Assembly: GCA_052379645.1 (NCBI GenBank)
Contig: JBQSYU010000012.1
Origin: Arthrobacter_H sp030452125
GTDB lineage: Bacteria; Actinomycetota; Actinomycetes; Actinomycetales; Micrococcaceae
Length of the DNA stretch: 64,000 bases
Reading direction: 5' to 3' (one strand)
The notes beneath the pieces are model-generated. The model had not been told where the DNA came from, made no database searches, and worked only from the letters and a program-made list of their open reading frames with translations. Below are positions 39,690-47,952 of the stretch, one piece after another (within the stretch, counting starts at the first letter, position 1; each line of letters starts with the position of its first letter). A program made the translations under genes and the position numbers.

Positions 39690-41015
39690 TCAGGCCCCGC
39701 CGGTCGCAGCCAGTTCCTGCCACAACCCGGGGAAATCGGGCATGGTCTTCGCCGTGGTGCCGATGTCTTCGATCCGGACCCCGTCCACGGCCAAGCCGAT
39801 CACCGCACCGGCGGTGGCCATGCGATGGTCCTCATAGCTGTGGAAGAGTCCTCCCCGGTCGACGGGTCGGCGGATCAGTATCCCGTCGGCGAGTTCCTCG
39901 GCCTCACCGCCGAGGGCCTTGATCTCGGTGACCAGGGCGGCCAGCCGGTCCGTTTCGTGCCCCCGGAGGTGCCCGATGCCCGTCAGGCGGCTTTCAGAAC
40001 CCGCCAGGGCAGCCAGCGCTGCCACCGTGGGGGCCAGTTCCGAGGCGTCGGCCAGCTCGATGCCGTCGATGGTTCCGTGGCCGTTGACCGTGAGTACCCC
40101 GCCCTCATATGAAGTCGTGGCCCCCATCCGGGTGAGGATCTCCGGCCAACGGGCACCGACCTGGGTGGTTTCGGCGGGCCAATCCGGCACCCGGACCGTG
40201 CCCCCGGCGGCCAATGCGGCGGCGAGGAAGGGGCCGGCATTGGAAAGGTCGCGTTCGATGGCGACGTCGAAGGCCTCCACGGTCCCGGGGTGGACGAGCC
40301 ACTGGTTGGGGGCGGGCTCATCGATCCGGATCCCGACCTCGCGCAGCGTGGCGATCGTCATGTGGATATGGTCCAGGCTCGGCACCGAATCGCCGTCGTG
40401 CTCGATCCGCAGGCCGTGCTGGAAGAAGGCCCCGACGAGCAGCCAGGCGGAAATGAATTGCGAGGAACCGCTGGAATCGACCCGTAGATCCCCTCCGGCC
40501 ACCACACCCGTGGCCTCGAGCGTGAAGGGCAGCATGCCGGGGTCCTCGTCCACGACCTGCAGACCCAGATCCTTCAAGGCGGTGACCACGGGGGCCATGG
40601 GACGGACCCGGGCGGCCGGGTCGCCGTCGAAGAACACGGTGGCATCGAGCAGGGCGGCCAACGGCGGGACGAACCTCATGACCGTCCCGGCCAGGCCGCA
40701 GTCGACGGTGAGCGCACCACGGGCCACCGTGCGGTCGATGGGGGTGATGAGCAGATCCTGCCCGGCCCCGTCGTGGCTGCGGCGTTCCTCGATCCCTGCA
40801 CCCAGGACCCGAAGGGCCTGGATCATCAGGTCGGAATCGCGGGAACGCAACGGCTTGCGCAATCGCGAGGGGCCATCCGCCAGGGCGGCCAACAACAGGT
40901 ATCGGTTGGTCAACGACTTCGACGCCGGGACCTGCACGGTGGCATCGATCCGGCCATGCGCCCGCGGGGCCGGCCAGTCGGTGGTGGACTCGGGGGTGAT
41001 GGTGTTGCTGCTCAT
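39690..41015 (-). CDS. aroA: 3-phosphoshikimate 1-carboxyvinyltransferase (EPSP synthase)
   Basis: Sixth step of the shikimate pathway: transfers enolpyruvyl from PEP to shikimate 3-phosphate. The 441 residues include the ASKSLTNR motif (Lys binding PEP), CGLAGTVMRF, SSQFISAWLL and the C-terminal YEDHRMATAGAVIGL. ATG 41015 is chosen because the protein then begins shortly before the conserved N-terminus; the open frame upstream is not protein-like. Operon with rsgA downstream. Confidence 0.93.
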   Translation of the reverse strand: MSSNTITPESTTDWPAPRAHGRIDATVQVPASKSLTNRYLLLAALADGPSRLRKPLRSRDSDLMIQALRVLGAGIEERRSHDGAGQDLLITPIDRTVARGALTVDCGLAGTVMRFVPPLAALLDATVFFDGDPAARVRPMAPVVTALKDLGLQVVDEDPGMLPFTLEATGVVAGGDLRVDSSGSSQFISAWLLVGAFFQHGLRIEHDGDSVPSLDHIHMTIATLREVGIRIDEPAPNQWLVHPGTVEAFDVAIERDLSNAGPFLAAALAAGGTVRVPDWPAETTQVGARWPEILTRMGATTSYEGGVLTVNGHGTIDGIELADASELAPTVAALAALAGSESRLTGIGHLRGHETDRLAALVTEIKALGGEAEELADGILIRRPVDRGGLFHSYEDHRMATAGAVIGLAVDGVRIEDIGTTAKTMPDFPGLWQELAATGGA

Positions 41016-41025
41016 GACGTGTGCT

Positions 41026-41553
41026 CTAGCGGCCGACCACGTCTTCTGCGGCCTTGCGGGCATCCTGGGCCCCGTCACGCACCGTCTTGGAAAGTTCCTT
41101 ATTGGCCTTGGCCAGCTGCCTGCGGGCATCCTTGCCGAGGTGGCGGGCACGCCAGGCCATCGACGGGGCACCATCGGTGTCCACGCTGGCCAGCAGGACG
41201 CCTCCGGCGAGGGAAAGATTCTTGACCCGGCTGGACGTCAACAGCTTGGACTCGCCGGCGTTGTCGTTGAAACCGGTGACGGCGGAGGAACCGACCAGGA
41301 CGAAGGCCGAGAAACGCGGGAACTTGCCCAGGGCCAGCATCAGCCCCGACAGGACCTGGGCTGCGCCGATGCAGCGGGCGGCCAGGGCCGGCTTCGCGGC
41401 AACCGATTCCAGTTGGGGGAACACCGAGGCGGCACGACGCAGATTCGGGCGCAACCGCTCACCACTCTCCTCGGGCTTGCGGACGCGGTCCAGACCGGTC
41501 AACACGAAGCTGGAAGCCAGCAGGGGACGGGCAATCAGGCGAGCCAGGGACAT
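41026..41553 (-). CDS. DoxX-family membrane protein
   Basis: 175 residues. Four predicted membrane helices (starting with LIARPLLASSFVLTGLDRV) typical of DoxX/SURF4 proteins, followed by a charged helical tail of about 45 residues (ARHLGKDARRQLAKANKELS). AGGAGG lies 6 bp upstream of ATG 41553. DoxX proteins in mycobacteria associate with thiol-redox complexes; next to sigH this is suggestive but not proof. It is divergent from sigH and probably co-transcribed with aroA downstream (gap 10 bp). Confidence 0.72.
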   Translation of the reverse strand: MSLARLIARPLLASSFVLTGLDRVRKPEESGERLRPNLRRAASVFPQLESVAAKPALAARCIGAAQVLSGLMLALGKFPRFSAFVLVGSSAVTGFNDNAGESKLLTSSRVKNLSLAGGVLLASVDTDGAPSMAWRARHLGKDARRQLAKANKELSKTVRDGAQDARKAAEDVVGR

Positions 41554-41644
41554 CGATTCCTCCAAGGAGTCGGGAGTGCGTTCACATGCTTGTCCTAGTC
41601 TCGCACTTTTTCGGTTCGGACGGTGCCCCGATCACCGTCGGAAG

Positions 41645-41670
41645 GGAATAGGCAGCCAAATCGTGCTGTT
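41645..41670 (+). promoter_or_regulatory. SigR/SigH autoregulatory promoter
   Basis: GGAAT (41645-41649) and GTT (41668-41670) with an 18-bp spacer exactly match the sigma-R consensus, upstream of the gene encoding that sigma factor. Confidence 0.7.
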
Positions 41671-41832
41671 GTGAAGTACAAGAGGCCGGTGGCAGAGAAC
41701 CACCGCAACCGCGATGGCGGCTTAATGAGACTTCGAAAGGGGGTGCTGCCGAGCATGCCGACATTGACTTGCGCCGAACGAGTGGCCCAGCCAACGCCCA
41801 GTCGTCCGGCTCCCGGTCTAGACTGGGCCGTG

Positions 41833-42489
41833 ATGAGCACTTCACAGCAAGGGACCGAAGCCGTCCCCGAGGGTCGCGAGACCGAAGCGCAGCAGCGCGC
41901 ACGGTTCGAGCGGGATGCCCTGCAATATGTCGACCAGCTCTATTCGGCGGCGATGCGCATGGCGCGTAATCCCGCCGATGCCGAGGACCTGGTCCAGGAG
42001 GCCTACACCAAGGCCTATTCGGCGTTCCACCAGTACAAACCAGGCACCAATCTGAAGGCCTGGCTGTACCGGATCCTGACGAACACCTATATCAACCTCT
42101 ATCGCAAGCGCCAGCGCGAACCGTTGCGTTCCAGCACCGATACGGTCGAGGACTGGCAAATGGCGAAGGCCGCGCAGCACACGTCCACCGGACTGCGCTC
42201 GGCCGAGGCGGAAGCGTTGGACCACTTGCCGGATTCCGACGTGAAGCAGGCGCTGCAGTCGATTCCCGAGGAGTTCCGTCTGGCCGTGTACTTCACGGAT
42301 GTGGAGGGCTACGCCTATAAGGAAGTGGCCGAGATCCTCGGCATTCCGATCGGTACCGTCATGTCGCGGTTGCACCGGGGGCGCAAGCAACTCAGGGAAC
42401 TACTCGCCGACTACGCCGCCACCAGGGGACTGGGCACGGCGCAGAAGGAGACGGACCGCCCGGCGGCGGCCGGACAAGGGAGGAAATGA
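41833..42489 (+). CDS. sigH: ECF RNA polymerase sigma factor SigH/SigR
   Basis: Thiol-oxidative and heat stress sigma factor. 218 residues with region 2 (MARNPADAEDLVQEAYTKAY, NLKAWLYRILTNTYIN) and region 4 (LPDSDVKQALQSIPEEFRLAVYFTDVEGYAYKEVAEILGIPIGTVMSRLHRGR) as in Streptomyces SigR and mycobacterial SigH. ATG 41833 is the conserved start. The frame stays open upstream for 70 codons with ATGs at 41725 and 41755 (the latter with AAAGGGGG 11 bp before it), so a longer isoform is possible. Its stop overlaps the rsrA start. Confidence 0.9.
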   Translation: MSTSQQGTEAVPEGRETEAQQRARFERDALQYVDQLYSAAMRMARNPADAEDLVQEAYTKAYSAFHQYKPGTNLKAWLYRILTNTYINLYRKRQREPLRSSTDTVEDWQMAKAAQHTSTGLRSAEAEALDHLPDSDVKQALQSIPEEFRLAVYFTDVEGYAYKEVAEILGIPIGTVMSRLHRGRKQLRELLADYAATRGLGTAQKETDRPAAAGQGRK

Positions 42490-42755
42490 TGGGCGACTGC
42501 CAATCGTTGGGCGACTGCGGAGACGAACGGATCGCCCGTCTGTACGAATACCTCGACGGTGCACTGTCGGTGGATGACCTCAAGGACGTCCGCGAACACC
42601 TCGAGGGGTGTGAGGAATGCACCCACGAATACGACCTTGAATGCATCATCCGGTCGGTCGTGAAGCGCAGCTGCCAGGAAGTGGCACCGAATACGCTCAA
42701 GACCCGGATCATGAGCCGGATCAGCGAGCTGCGGGTGGAGACCCGGCACGACTGA
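42486..42755 (+). CDS. rsrA: Mycothiol-system zinc anti-sigma factor RsrA
   Basis: 89-residue anti-sigma factor that binds SigH/SigR and releases it when its zinc-bound cysteines form a disulfide. The zinc motif H-x3-C-x2-C is HLEGCEEC (H38, C42, C45 from ATG 42486), with an upstream Cys (C11 in GDCGD) and C62-type Cys in RSCQEV also available, as in RsrA. ATG overlaps the sigH stop (ATGATG). A 12-bp terminator follows at 42770. Confidence 0.87.
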   Translation: MMGDCQSLGDCGDERIARLYEYLDGALSVDDLKDVREHLEGCEECTHEYDLECIIRSVVKRSCQEVAPNTLKTRIMSRISELRVETRHD

Positions 42756-42769
42756 CCCACAACACAAAG

Positions 42770-42797
42770 GAGCCCACATCCTGAAGGATGTGGGCTC
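42770..42797. terminator. Bidirectional terminator between rsrA and bL37
   Basis: Perfect 12-bp stem (42770-42781 with 42786-42797) with a TGAA loop between convergent genes; A-rich on one side and TTC on the other. Confidence 0.8.
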
Positions 42798-42814
42798 TTC
42801 GCTGTTCACCTGGT

Positions 42815-42889
42815 TTAGGTGTTCGGACGCTTACCGTGGTTCGCGCCCTTCTTGGCGCGGCCGCGGCGCTTACGTGCACGCTTGCTCAT
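42815..42889 (-). CDS. 50S ribosomal protein bL37 (AURKAIP1/COX24-like, 24 residues)
   Basis: A 24-codon gene, very basic: it begins MSKRARKRRGRAKKG and ends ANHGKRPNT. This matches the tiny actinobacterial ribosomal protein first seen in mycobacterial ribosome structures. AGGAGG lies 6 bp upstream of the ATG on the minus strand, and a terminator follows, so the gene is real despite its size. Confidence 0.85.
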   Translation of the reverse strand: MSKRARKRRGRAKKGANHGKRPNT

Positions 42890-42979
42890 AGCTGCCTCCT
42901 GCTCTTCTCGGGGATTCTAGCTGCCCTCCATCTTGTCACACCCGGGGACCCGGTCCTATTCACCGGCACCCGGACGGAG

Positions 42980-43585
42980 CTACGCCCCGGTCGGTTCCGC
43001 GAGATCCAACCAGCTGTACCAGCCACGGTGGAGGACCAGCCAGGCAATGAGACCGTGGCCTGCCTGTCCCGGCAGGCCCCCGTTGGCGGCCAGGTCGTTG
43101 CGCCACTGTTCGTGGTTCTGCAACGGCGTGAAGGTGTCGACGTACGCGTGGTGGCGGCGGGAGGCGACATCGGCATAGGCAGCCGACAAATCGGCCAACC
43201 GGGCGTTGCGCTCCTGATCGAGGGAGGGGATCGGGCCCACGACCATGGCCTTGATGCTCATCTGTGACGCGGCATCAAGGATGTTGGCCAGATTCAGCCT
43301 GCTGCGGGCGGTGGAAAGCCCGAGGTCGAGGTCGAAATCGGACAGGGCCACCACCAGACGGTTGTCGCAGCCCTCGCCGAAACGCCGGCCAGCCTCCTGC
43401 AACCACCGTTCGGCCAGTGCCTCGGTGCCCTCGTCCGGGGAAGCCAGCGTGTAGCTCTGGAGTCGGAAGTCATCACCCGTGGTGCGGGCCAGGACCCGAC
43501 CATACCAACCCAGTGACCGCGGGTCACCGTGTCCGGCGAGGATCTCGTTGCCGATGGCGGCGATGCGAATGGTTCGTTGTTCCAC
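42980..43585 (-). CDS. SGNH/GDSL-hydrolase-like protein lacking the usual catalytic Ser
   Basis: 201 residues with an SGNH fold pattern: block I near residue 11, block II-like Gly, a block III-like VALSDFDLDLG and a C-terminal block V-like region (GLPGQAGHGLIAWL, giving a Gly and His). At block I, where GDS is expected, the sequence is IGNEILAGHGD, so the nucleophilic Ser is replaced by Glu. The VVALSDFD region also departs from the normal GxND. The protein may be a non-hydrolytic relative. No signal peptide. Monocistronic between bL37 and kgd. Confidence 0.65.
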   Translation of the reverse strand: MEQRTIRIAAIGNEILAGHGDPRSLGWYGRVLARTTGDDFRLQSYTLASPDEGTEALAERWLQEAGRRFGEGCDNRLVVALSDFDLDLGLSTARSRLNLANILDAASQMSIKAMVVGPIPSLDQERNARLADLSAAYADVASRRHHAYVDTFTPLQNHEQWRNDLAANGGLPGQAGHGLIAWLVLHRGWYSWLDLAEPTGA

Positions 43586-43634
43586 GAAAGACCTTTCTGC
43601 GCGGTACGCCCACCATGACGGGGGGCCTGCTACA

Positions 43635-43667
43635 CCGAAGGGCGGGACGTACGGTCCCGCCCTTCGG
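43635..43667. terminator. Terminator downstream of kgd
   Basis: Perfect 14-bp stem (43635-43648 with 43654-43667), 5-nt loop, 25 bp beyond the kgd stop and before the SGNH-like gene start region. Confidence 0.75.
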
Positions 43668-43691
43668 CTGATGCGTTCGTTCGTCCGTCGG

Positions 43692-46600
43692 CTACTTCCC
43701 GAAGGAGTGCTGCAGGAGTTCGGCCAGCTCCACCTCGTGGCGCTTATGCGAACCGGTCGACGTGGCCGCCGACGCCGTACGTGAGACCAACTCCACCGGA
43801 CGGTCCAGCTCCGGGGCCAGGTTCAAGCCGATGAACGGCCAGGGACCCTGGTTCGCCGGCTCGTCCTGGGTCCAGTAGAGCTTGGCGTTGGGGTACTTGG
43901 CCAGTTCGGCATTGATCTGCCCGACCGGCAGCGGGTAGAGCTGCTCGATGCGGATGATCGCCGTCTTCTCGTCGCCGGCCTTCTTGCGGGCCGATTCCAG
44001 ATCGTAGTACAGCCGACCGGAGACCATCAGCACCCGCTCGACCTCCTGGCCCTTCAGGTCCAGGACATCGGGGATGACCTCCTGGAACCCGCCCTGGGTG
44101 AAGTCCTCCACCGAGCAGGCGGCGGCCTTCAGGCGCAGCAGCTGCTTCGGGGTGAAGATGATCAGTGGCTTGCGCGGACGGGTGTACGCCTGGCGCCGCA
44201 GCAGGTGGAAGTGGTTGGCGCCGTTGGACGGGTTGGCCACGATCAGGTTCTCTTCGGCGCACATCAGCAGGAAGCGCTCGATGCGTGCCGAGGAGTGGTC
44301 GGGGCCCTGCCCCTCGTAGCCGTGCGGCAACATGAGCACGAGCGAGGACCGCTGGCCCCACTTCTGCTCGGCGGAGGAGATGAACTCGTCGATGATGGTC
44401 TGGGCGCCGTTGACGAAGTCGCCGAACTGCGCTTCCCACAACACCAGGGCATCCGGGCGTTCGACCGAGTAGCCGTATTCGAAGCCCATCGCGGCGAATT
44501 CGCTCAGCAGCGAATCGTAGAACCAGATCTTGGACTGGTCCTCGGAGAGGCTGCGCAGCGGCATCCACTCGTCGCCGGTCTTGCGGTCGTGGAAGACCGA
44601 GTGGCGCTGGACGAAGGTGCCACGGCGTGAATCCTGGCCGGACAGACGCACCGGGATGCCTTCCATGGACAGGGCGCCGAAGGCGGCGATCTCGGCGAAG
44701 CCCCAATCGATCCCGCCTTCGCGGGACATCGTGTCCCGACGCTCCAGCAGGGCCTTGAGCTTGGGGTGGATGGTGAAGCCCTCGGGGATCTTCAGGTGGG
44801 CCGCACCCACTGCCGCGAGCGCCTCGGCGGAGATGGCCGTCTTGACCGGGCTCGTGGACGGGGCGTCCTCGAGCTGCGAGGTCGGCAGCTCCAGGTCGTT
44901 GACCGAGGCGTCGCTGGAGTTCACGACCGGGATCGGGGAGGTCTGGGCTTCATGTGTTTCCGTGAAGACCCGTTCCAGCCGGCCCTGGTAGTCGCGCAGC
45001 GCCTGATCGGCCTCGTCCTGGGTGATGTCGTTACGTCCGACCAGCGCCTCGGTGTAGAGCTTGCGGGTCGAGCGCTTGTTTTCGATGAGGTTGTACATCA
45101 TCGGCTGCGTCATCGACGGGTCGTCGCCCTCGTTGTGGCCACGGCGGCGGTAGCAAACGAGGTCGATGACCACGTCCTTGTTGAACTTCTGCCGGTACTT
45201 GAACGCCAGCTGGGCGACCCGGACCACTGCCTCGGGATCGTCCCCGTTGACGTGGAAGACCGGCGCCTGGATGATCTTGGCGGCATCGGTGGAGTAGACC
45301 GAGGAACGCGAGGCAGTCGGGGAGGTGGTGAAACCGACCTGGTTGTTGACCACCACGTGGATGGTTCCGCCGGTGCGGTACCCGCGCAGCTGGGACAGGT
45401 TCAGGGTCTCGGAGACCACGCCCTGCCCGGCGAAGGCGGCATCGCCGTGGATGAGGATCGGCAGGACGCTGAAGCCGGTGGATTCGGTGCCGTGGTCCAG
45501 ACGGTCCTGCTTGGCCCGCACGATGCCCTCGAGCACCGGGTCGACGGCTTCCAGGTGCGAGGGGTTCGCCGCCAGGTAGACGCGGGTCTCGTTGCCGTTG
45601 TCGGAGGTGAACTTGCCTTCGGTGCCCAGGTGGTATTTCACGTCACCGGACCCCTGGACGGAGCGGGGATCCTGCGTTCCCTCGAATTCGCGGAAGACCT
45701 GCGCGTAGGTCTTGCCGGCGATGTTGGTCAACACGTTGAGGCGACCACGGTGGGCCATGCCGATGCCCACTTCGTCCATGCCCTGGTCCGCGGCGTCGGA
45801 CATGATGCCATCGAGCAGCGGAATCAGGGATTCGCCGCCTTCGAGCGAGAAGCGCTTCTGGCCGACGAACTTGGTCTGCAGGAACGTCTCGAAGGCCTCG
45901 GCGGCATTGAGGCGGCCCATGATGCGGAACTGCTCGTCGCGGCTGGGCTTGGTGTATTCATGCTCCATCTCGTCCTGGAACCACTTGCGTTCCTCGGGAT
46001 TCTGGATGTGCATGTATTCGATGCCGGTGGTGCGGCAGTAGGAGTCGCGCAGCACGCCGAGGATCTTGCGTAGGGTCAGGCGGTCGGCGCCGCCGAAACC
46101 ACCGGTGACCCATTCGCGTTCCAGATCCCATAGCGTCAGGCCGTAGGTGCGGATGTCCAGGTCGGGGTGGCGGCGCTGGACGTACTCCAGCGGGTTGATG
46201 TCCGCCATCAGGTGCCCGCGGACGCGGTAGGCGTGGATGAGCTGCTGGATGCGGGCGATCTTATTGACCTGGAGATCGACGTCGACCTGGTTGTCCACGA
46301 CCCAGCGCACCGGCTCGTAGGGGATGCGCAGGGCTTCGAAGATCTCGTCGTAGAAGCCTTGCTCACCGAGCAGCAGCGATTCGACCAGCCGCAGGAACTC
46401 GCCGGAGCCTGCGCCTTGGATGACGCGGTGGTCATAGGTCGAGGTCAGGGTGATGACCTTGCCGATGCCCTGCATCGCCACGGTCTTTTCGCTGGCGCCA
46501 CGGAATTCCGCGGGGTATTCCAGGGCGCCGACACCGACGATGGTGGCCATGCCCTTGGAGAGGCGGGGCACGGAGTGGACGGTGCCGATGCCGCCGGGGT

Positions 46601-47495
46601 TGGTCAGCGAGACCGTGGTCCCGGCATAGTCGTCGGCGGTCAGCTTATTGCCGCGCGCCCGCTGGATCAGGTCCTCGTAGGTGTTCCAGAACTCCGAGAA
46701 GTTCAGGGTCTCGGCCTTCTTGATGTTCGGGACCGCGAGCATCCGGGAGCCGTCGGGCTTGGGGATGTCGATGGCGATGCCGAAACCCACGTGGGCCGGC
46801 TGCACCGAGGAGGGCTTGCCGTCCACCTCGCGGTAGCTCACGTTCTGCGAGGGGAAGAGCTTCAGGGCGCGGATGACGGCGAAGCCGATGATGTGGGTGA
46901 AGGAGACCTTGCCACCACGGGCCCGGGCCAGGTGGCTGTTGATGACGATGCGGTTGTCGATGAGGGCCTTGGCCGGCACGGCACGCACGGTGGTGGCCGT
47001 CGGGACCTCGAGGGAGGCCTCCATGTTCTTGGCGATGGCCTTGGCCGGTCCACGCAGCGGCTTCACGACGTCTTCTTCGGGCTGCTGCTCCCCGGCGCTG
47101 GACTTGGGCAGTTCGGCGGGGATCGGGGAGGCCTTCGGGGCGGGATCCGCGGGTTTGGCCTTCGGGGTCTCGGGGGTGTCCTTGGGCGTGTCACCGGAGG
47201 TGGTGGCCGTGGAGGGGGCGTCCGCCCCGGTCTTCTGCTCCGCGGGGGCCTCGGTCACCCGGGCCGAGGAAGCAGCCCGGGGGCTGGGGGAGGAGCCGGT
47301 CTTGGCCGGGGCCTTCTGGGCGGGGGCGGAGTCCTGGGCGGCGGGGCGTCCCGAGGAATCAAACGAATCGAAAATGCTCCACCACTTTTTGTCCACGGAG
47401 TTCCTGTCCCGCAGATACTGCTGGTAGAGCTCCTCGACGAGCCACTCGTTCCCGCCGAACTCCTCGGTCAGTCGGTGGTGTGGTTGATCTGGCAC
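43692..47495 (-). CDS. kgd: Multifunctional 2-oxoglutarate dehydrogenase E1/E2-like protein (Kgd/OdhA)
   Basis: TCA-cycle enzyme of 1267 residues. The actinobacterial fusion is evident: a short E1 N-terminal segment (NEWLVEELYQQYLRDRNSVDKKWW), an Ala/Pro-rich linker, an E2-type acyltransferase domain (LIDNRIVINSHL, and TSTYDHRVIQGAGSGEFL with the DHR motif), then the thiamine diphosphate-dependent E1 (IGMAHRGRLNVLTNIAGK, HGDAAFAGQGVV, RRGHNEGDDP, RISGQDSRRGTF-like and FVNGAQTIIDEFI). GTG 47495 is the start because AGAGG precedes it and conservation starts there. The long open frames on the opposite strand are codon-bias shadows. Strong terminator downstream. Confidence 0.93.
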   Translation of the reverse strand: MPDQPHHRLTEEFGGNEWLVEELYQQYLRDRNSVDKKWWSIFDSFDSSGRPAAQDSAPAQKAPAKTGSSPSPRAASSARVTEAPAEQKTGADAPSTATTSGDTPKDTPETPKAKPADPAPKASPIPAELPKSSAGEQQPEEDVVKPLRGPAKAIAKNMEASLEVPTATTVRAVPAKALIDNRIVINSHLARARGGKVSFTHIIGFAVIRALKLFPSQNVSYREVDGKPSSVQPAHVGFGIAIDIPKPDGSRMLAVPNIKKAETLNFSEFWNTYEDLIQRARGNKLTADDYAGTTVSLTNPGGIGTVHSVPRLSKGMATIVGVGALEYPAEFRGASEKTVAMQGIGKVITLTSTYDHRVIQGAGSGEFLRLVESLLLGEQGFYDEIFEALRIPYEPVRWVVDNQVDVDLQVNKIARIQQLIHAYRVRGHLMADINPLEYVQRRHPDLDIRTYGLTLWDLEREWVTGGFGGADRLTLRKILGVLRDSYCRTTGIEYMHIQNPEERKWFQDEMEHEYTKPSRDEQFRIMGRLNAAEAFETFLQTKFVGQKRFSLEGGESLIPLLDGIMSDAADQGMDEVGIGMAHRGRLNVLTNIAGKTYAQVFREFEGTQDPRSVQGSGDVKYHLGTEGKFTSDNGNETRVYLAANPSHLEAVDPVLEGIVRAKQDRLDHGTESTGFSVLPILIHGDAAFAGQGVVSETLNLSQLRGYRTGGTIHVVVNNQVGFTTSPTASRSSVYSTDAAKIIQAPVFHVNGDDPEAVVRVAQLAFKYRQKFNKDVVIDLVCYRRRGHNEGDDPSMTQPMMYNLIENKRSTRKLYTEALVGRNDITQDEADQALRDYQGRLERVFTETHEAQTSPIPVVNSSDASVNDLELPTSQLEDAPSTSPVKTAISAEALAAVGAAHLKIPEGFTIHPKLKALLERRDTMSREGGIDWGFAEIAAFGALSMEGIPVRLSGQDSRRGTFVQRHSVFHDRKTGDEWMPLRSLSEDQSKIWFYDSLLSEFAAMGFEYGYSVERPDALVLWEAQFGDFVNGAQTIIDEFISSAEQKWGQRSSLVLMLPHGYEGQGPDHSSARIERFLLMCAEENLIVANPSNGANHFHLLRRQAYTRPRKPLIIFTPKQLLRLKAAACSVEDFTQGGFQEVIPDVLDLKGQEVERVLMVSGRLYYDLESARKKAGDEKTAIIRIEQLYPLPVGQINAELAKYPNAKLYWTQDEPANQGPWPFIGLNLAPELDRPVELVSRTASAATSTGSHKRHEVELAELLQHSFGK

Positions 47496-47952
47496 GATTA
47501 CGCCTCTTCTCCCTGATTGCCTCGTCGCTGGTCCCGATCGTGTCCGGGCCGGTCCTCCGGCTTTGCCTTGGACCTCTGGCCAGTCTAATGACTTTCCGCG
47601 CGGCGTTGCCAATCAGACGCGGCCTGTCCTGAATGGATGTGTTCCCCGTCATGACGGGCGTCGGTGCCCCGACGGACGGGCCACGGGCCAGGACACCGCT
47701 CCCGGCGGAGGTGTCCTCGCGGGCGTGGGTGCGATTCTGTAGACTGGAACCCTTATGGACAGCCACTCAGTGTGCCGGCCTGTCGCGTCCACGCGCAGCG
47801 CCGGCTCAAACCGTCTCAGCATGCCCAGCTCATCGGCCGGCTCATCGGAGCCTTCCAGACCGGGTTCCCCCGAACCGATGAAACCCACCTACCGCGCATC
47901 CCGCCGTCGTGCCGTGATGCCCGTGCGGGGAACGACGGCGGTGAGCACGTAG
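47496..47952. other. Intergenic region between kgd and the CNNM transporter genes
   Basis: About 457 bp. The left part must hold the kgd promoter. At the right, TAGACT (47740-47745) lies 9 bp before an ATG at 47755 that opens a doubtful 65-codon frame (see separate entry). Nothing else is recognisable. Confidence 0.4.
47755..47952 (+). CDS. Doubtful leaderless 65-residue ORF upstream of the CNNM pair
   Basis: The frame ends in TAG exactly before the GTG of the next gene, and TAGACT lies 9 bp upstream of the ATG as a possible -10 for a leaderless message. The product is Ser/Arg/Pro-rich without hydrophobic core or known motif, and may be leader sequence rather than a protein. Confidence 0.25.
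   Translation: MDSHSVCRPVASTRSAGSNRLSMPSSSAGSSEPSRPGSPEPMKPTYRASRRRAVMPVRGTTAVST

Noticed and set aside
44766..46073. 435-codon open frame antisense to kgd
   Set aside because: Fully overlaps the conserved E1 domain on the other strand; composition is that of a shadow frame.
47649..47888. Minus-strand 79-codon frame in the kgd-CNNM intergenic region
   Set aside because: No ribosome-binding site, no hydrophobic core, and it overlaps the probable promoter of the CNNM genes.
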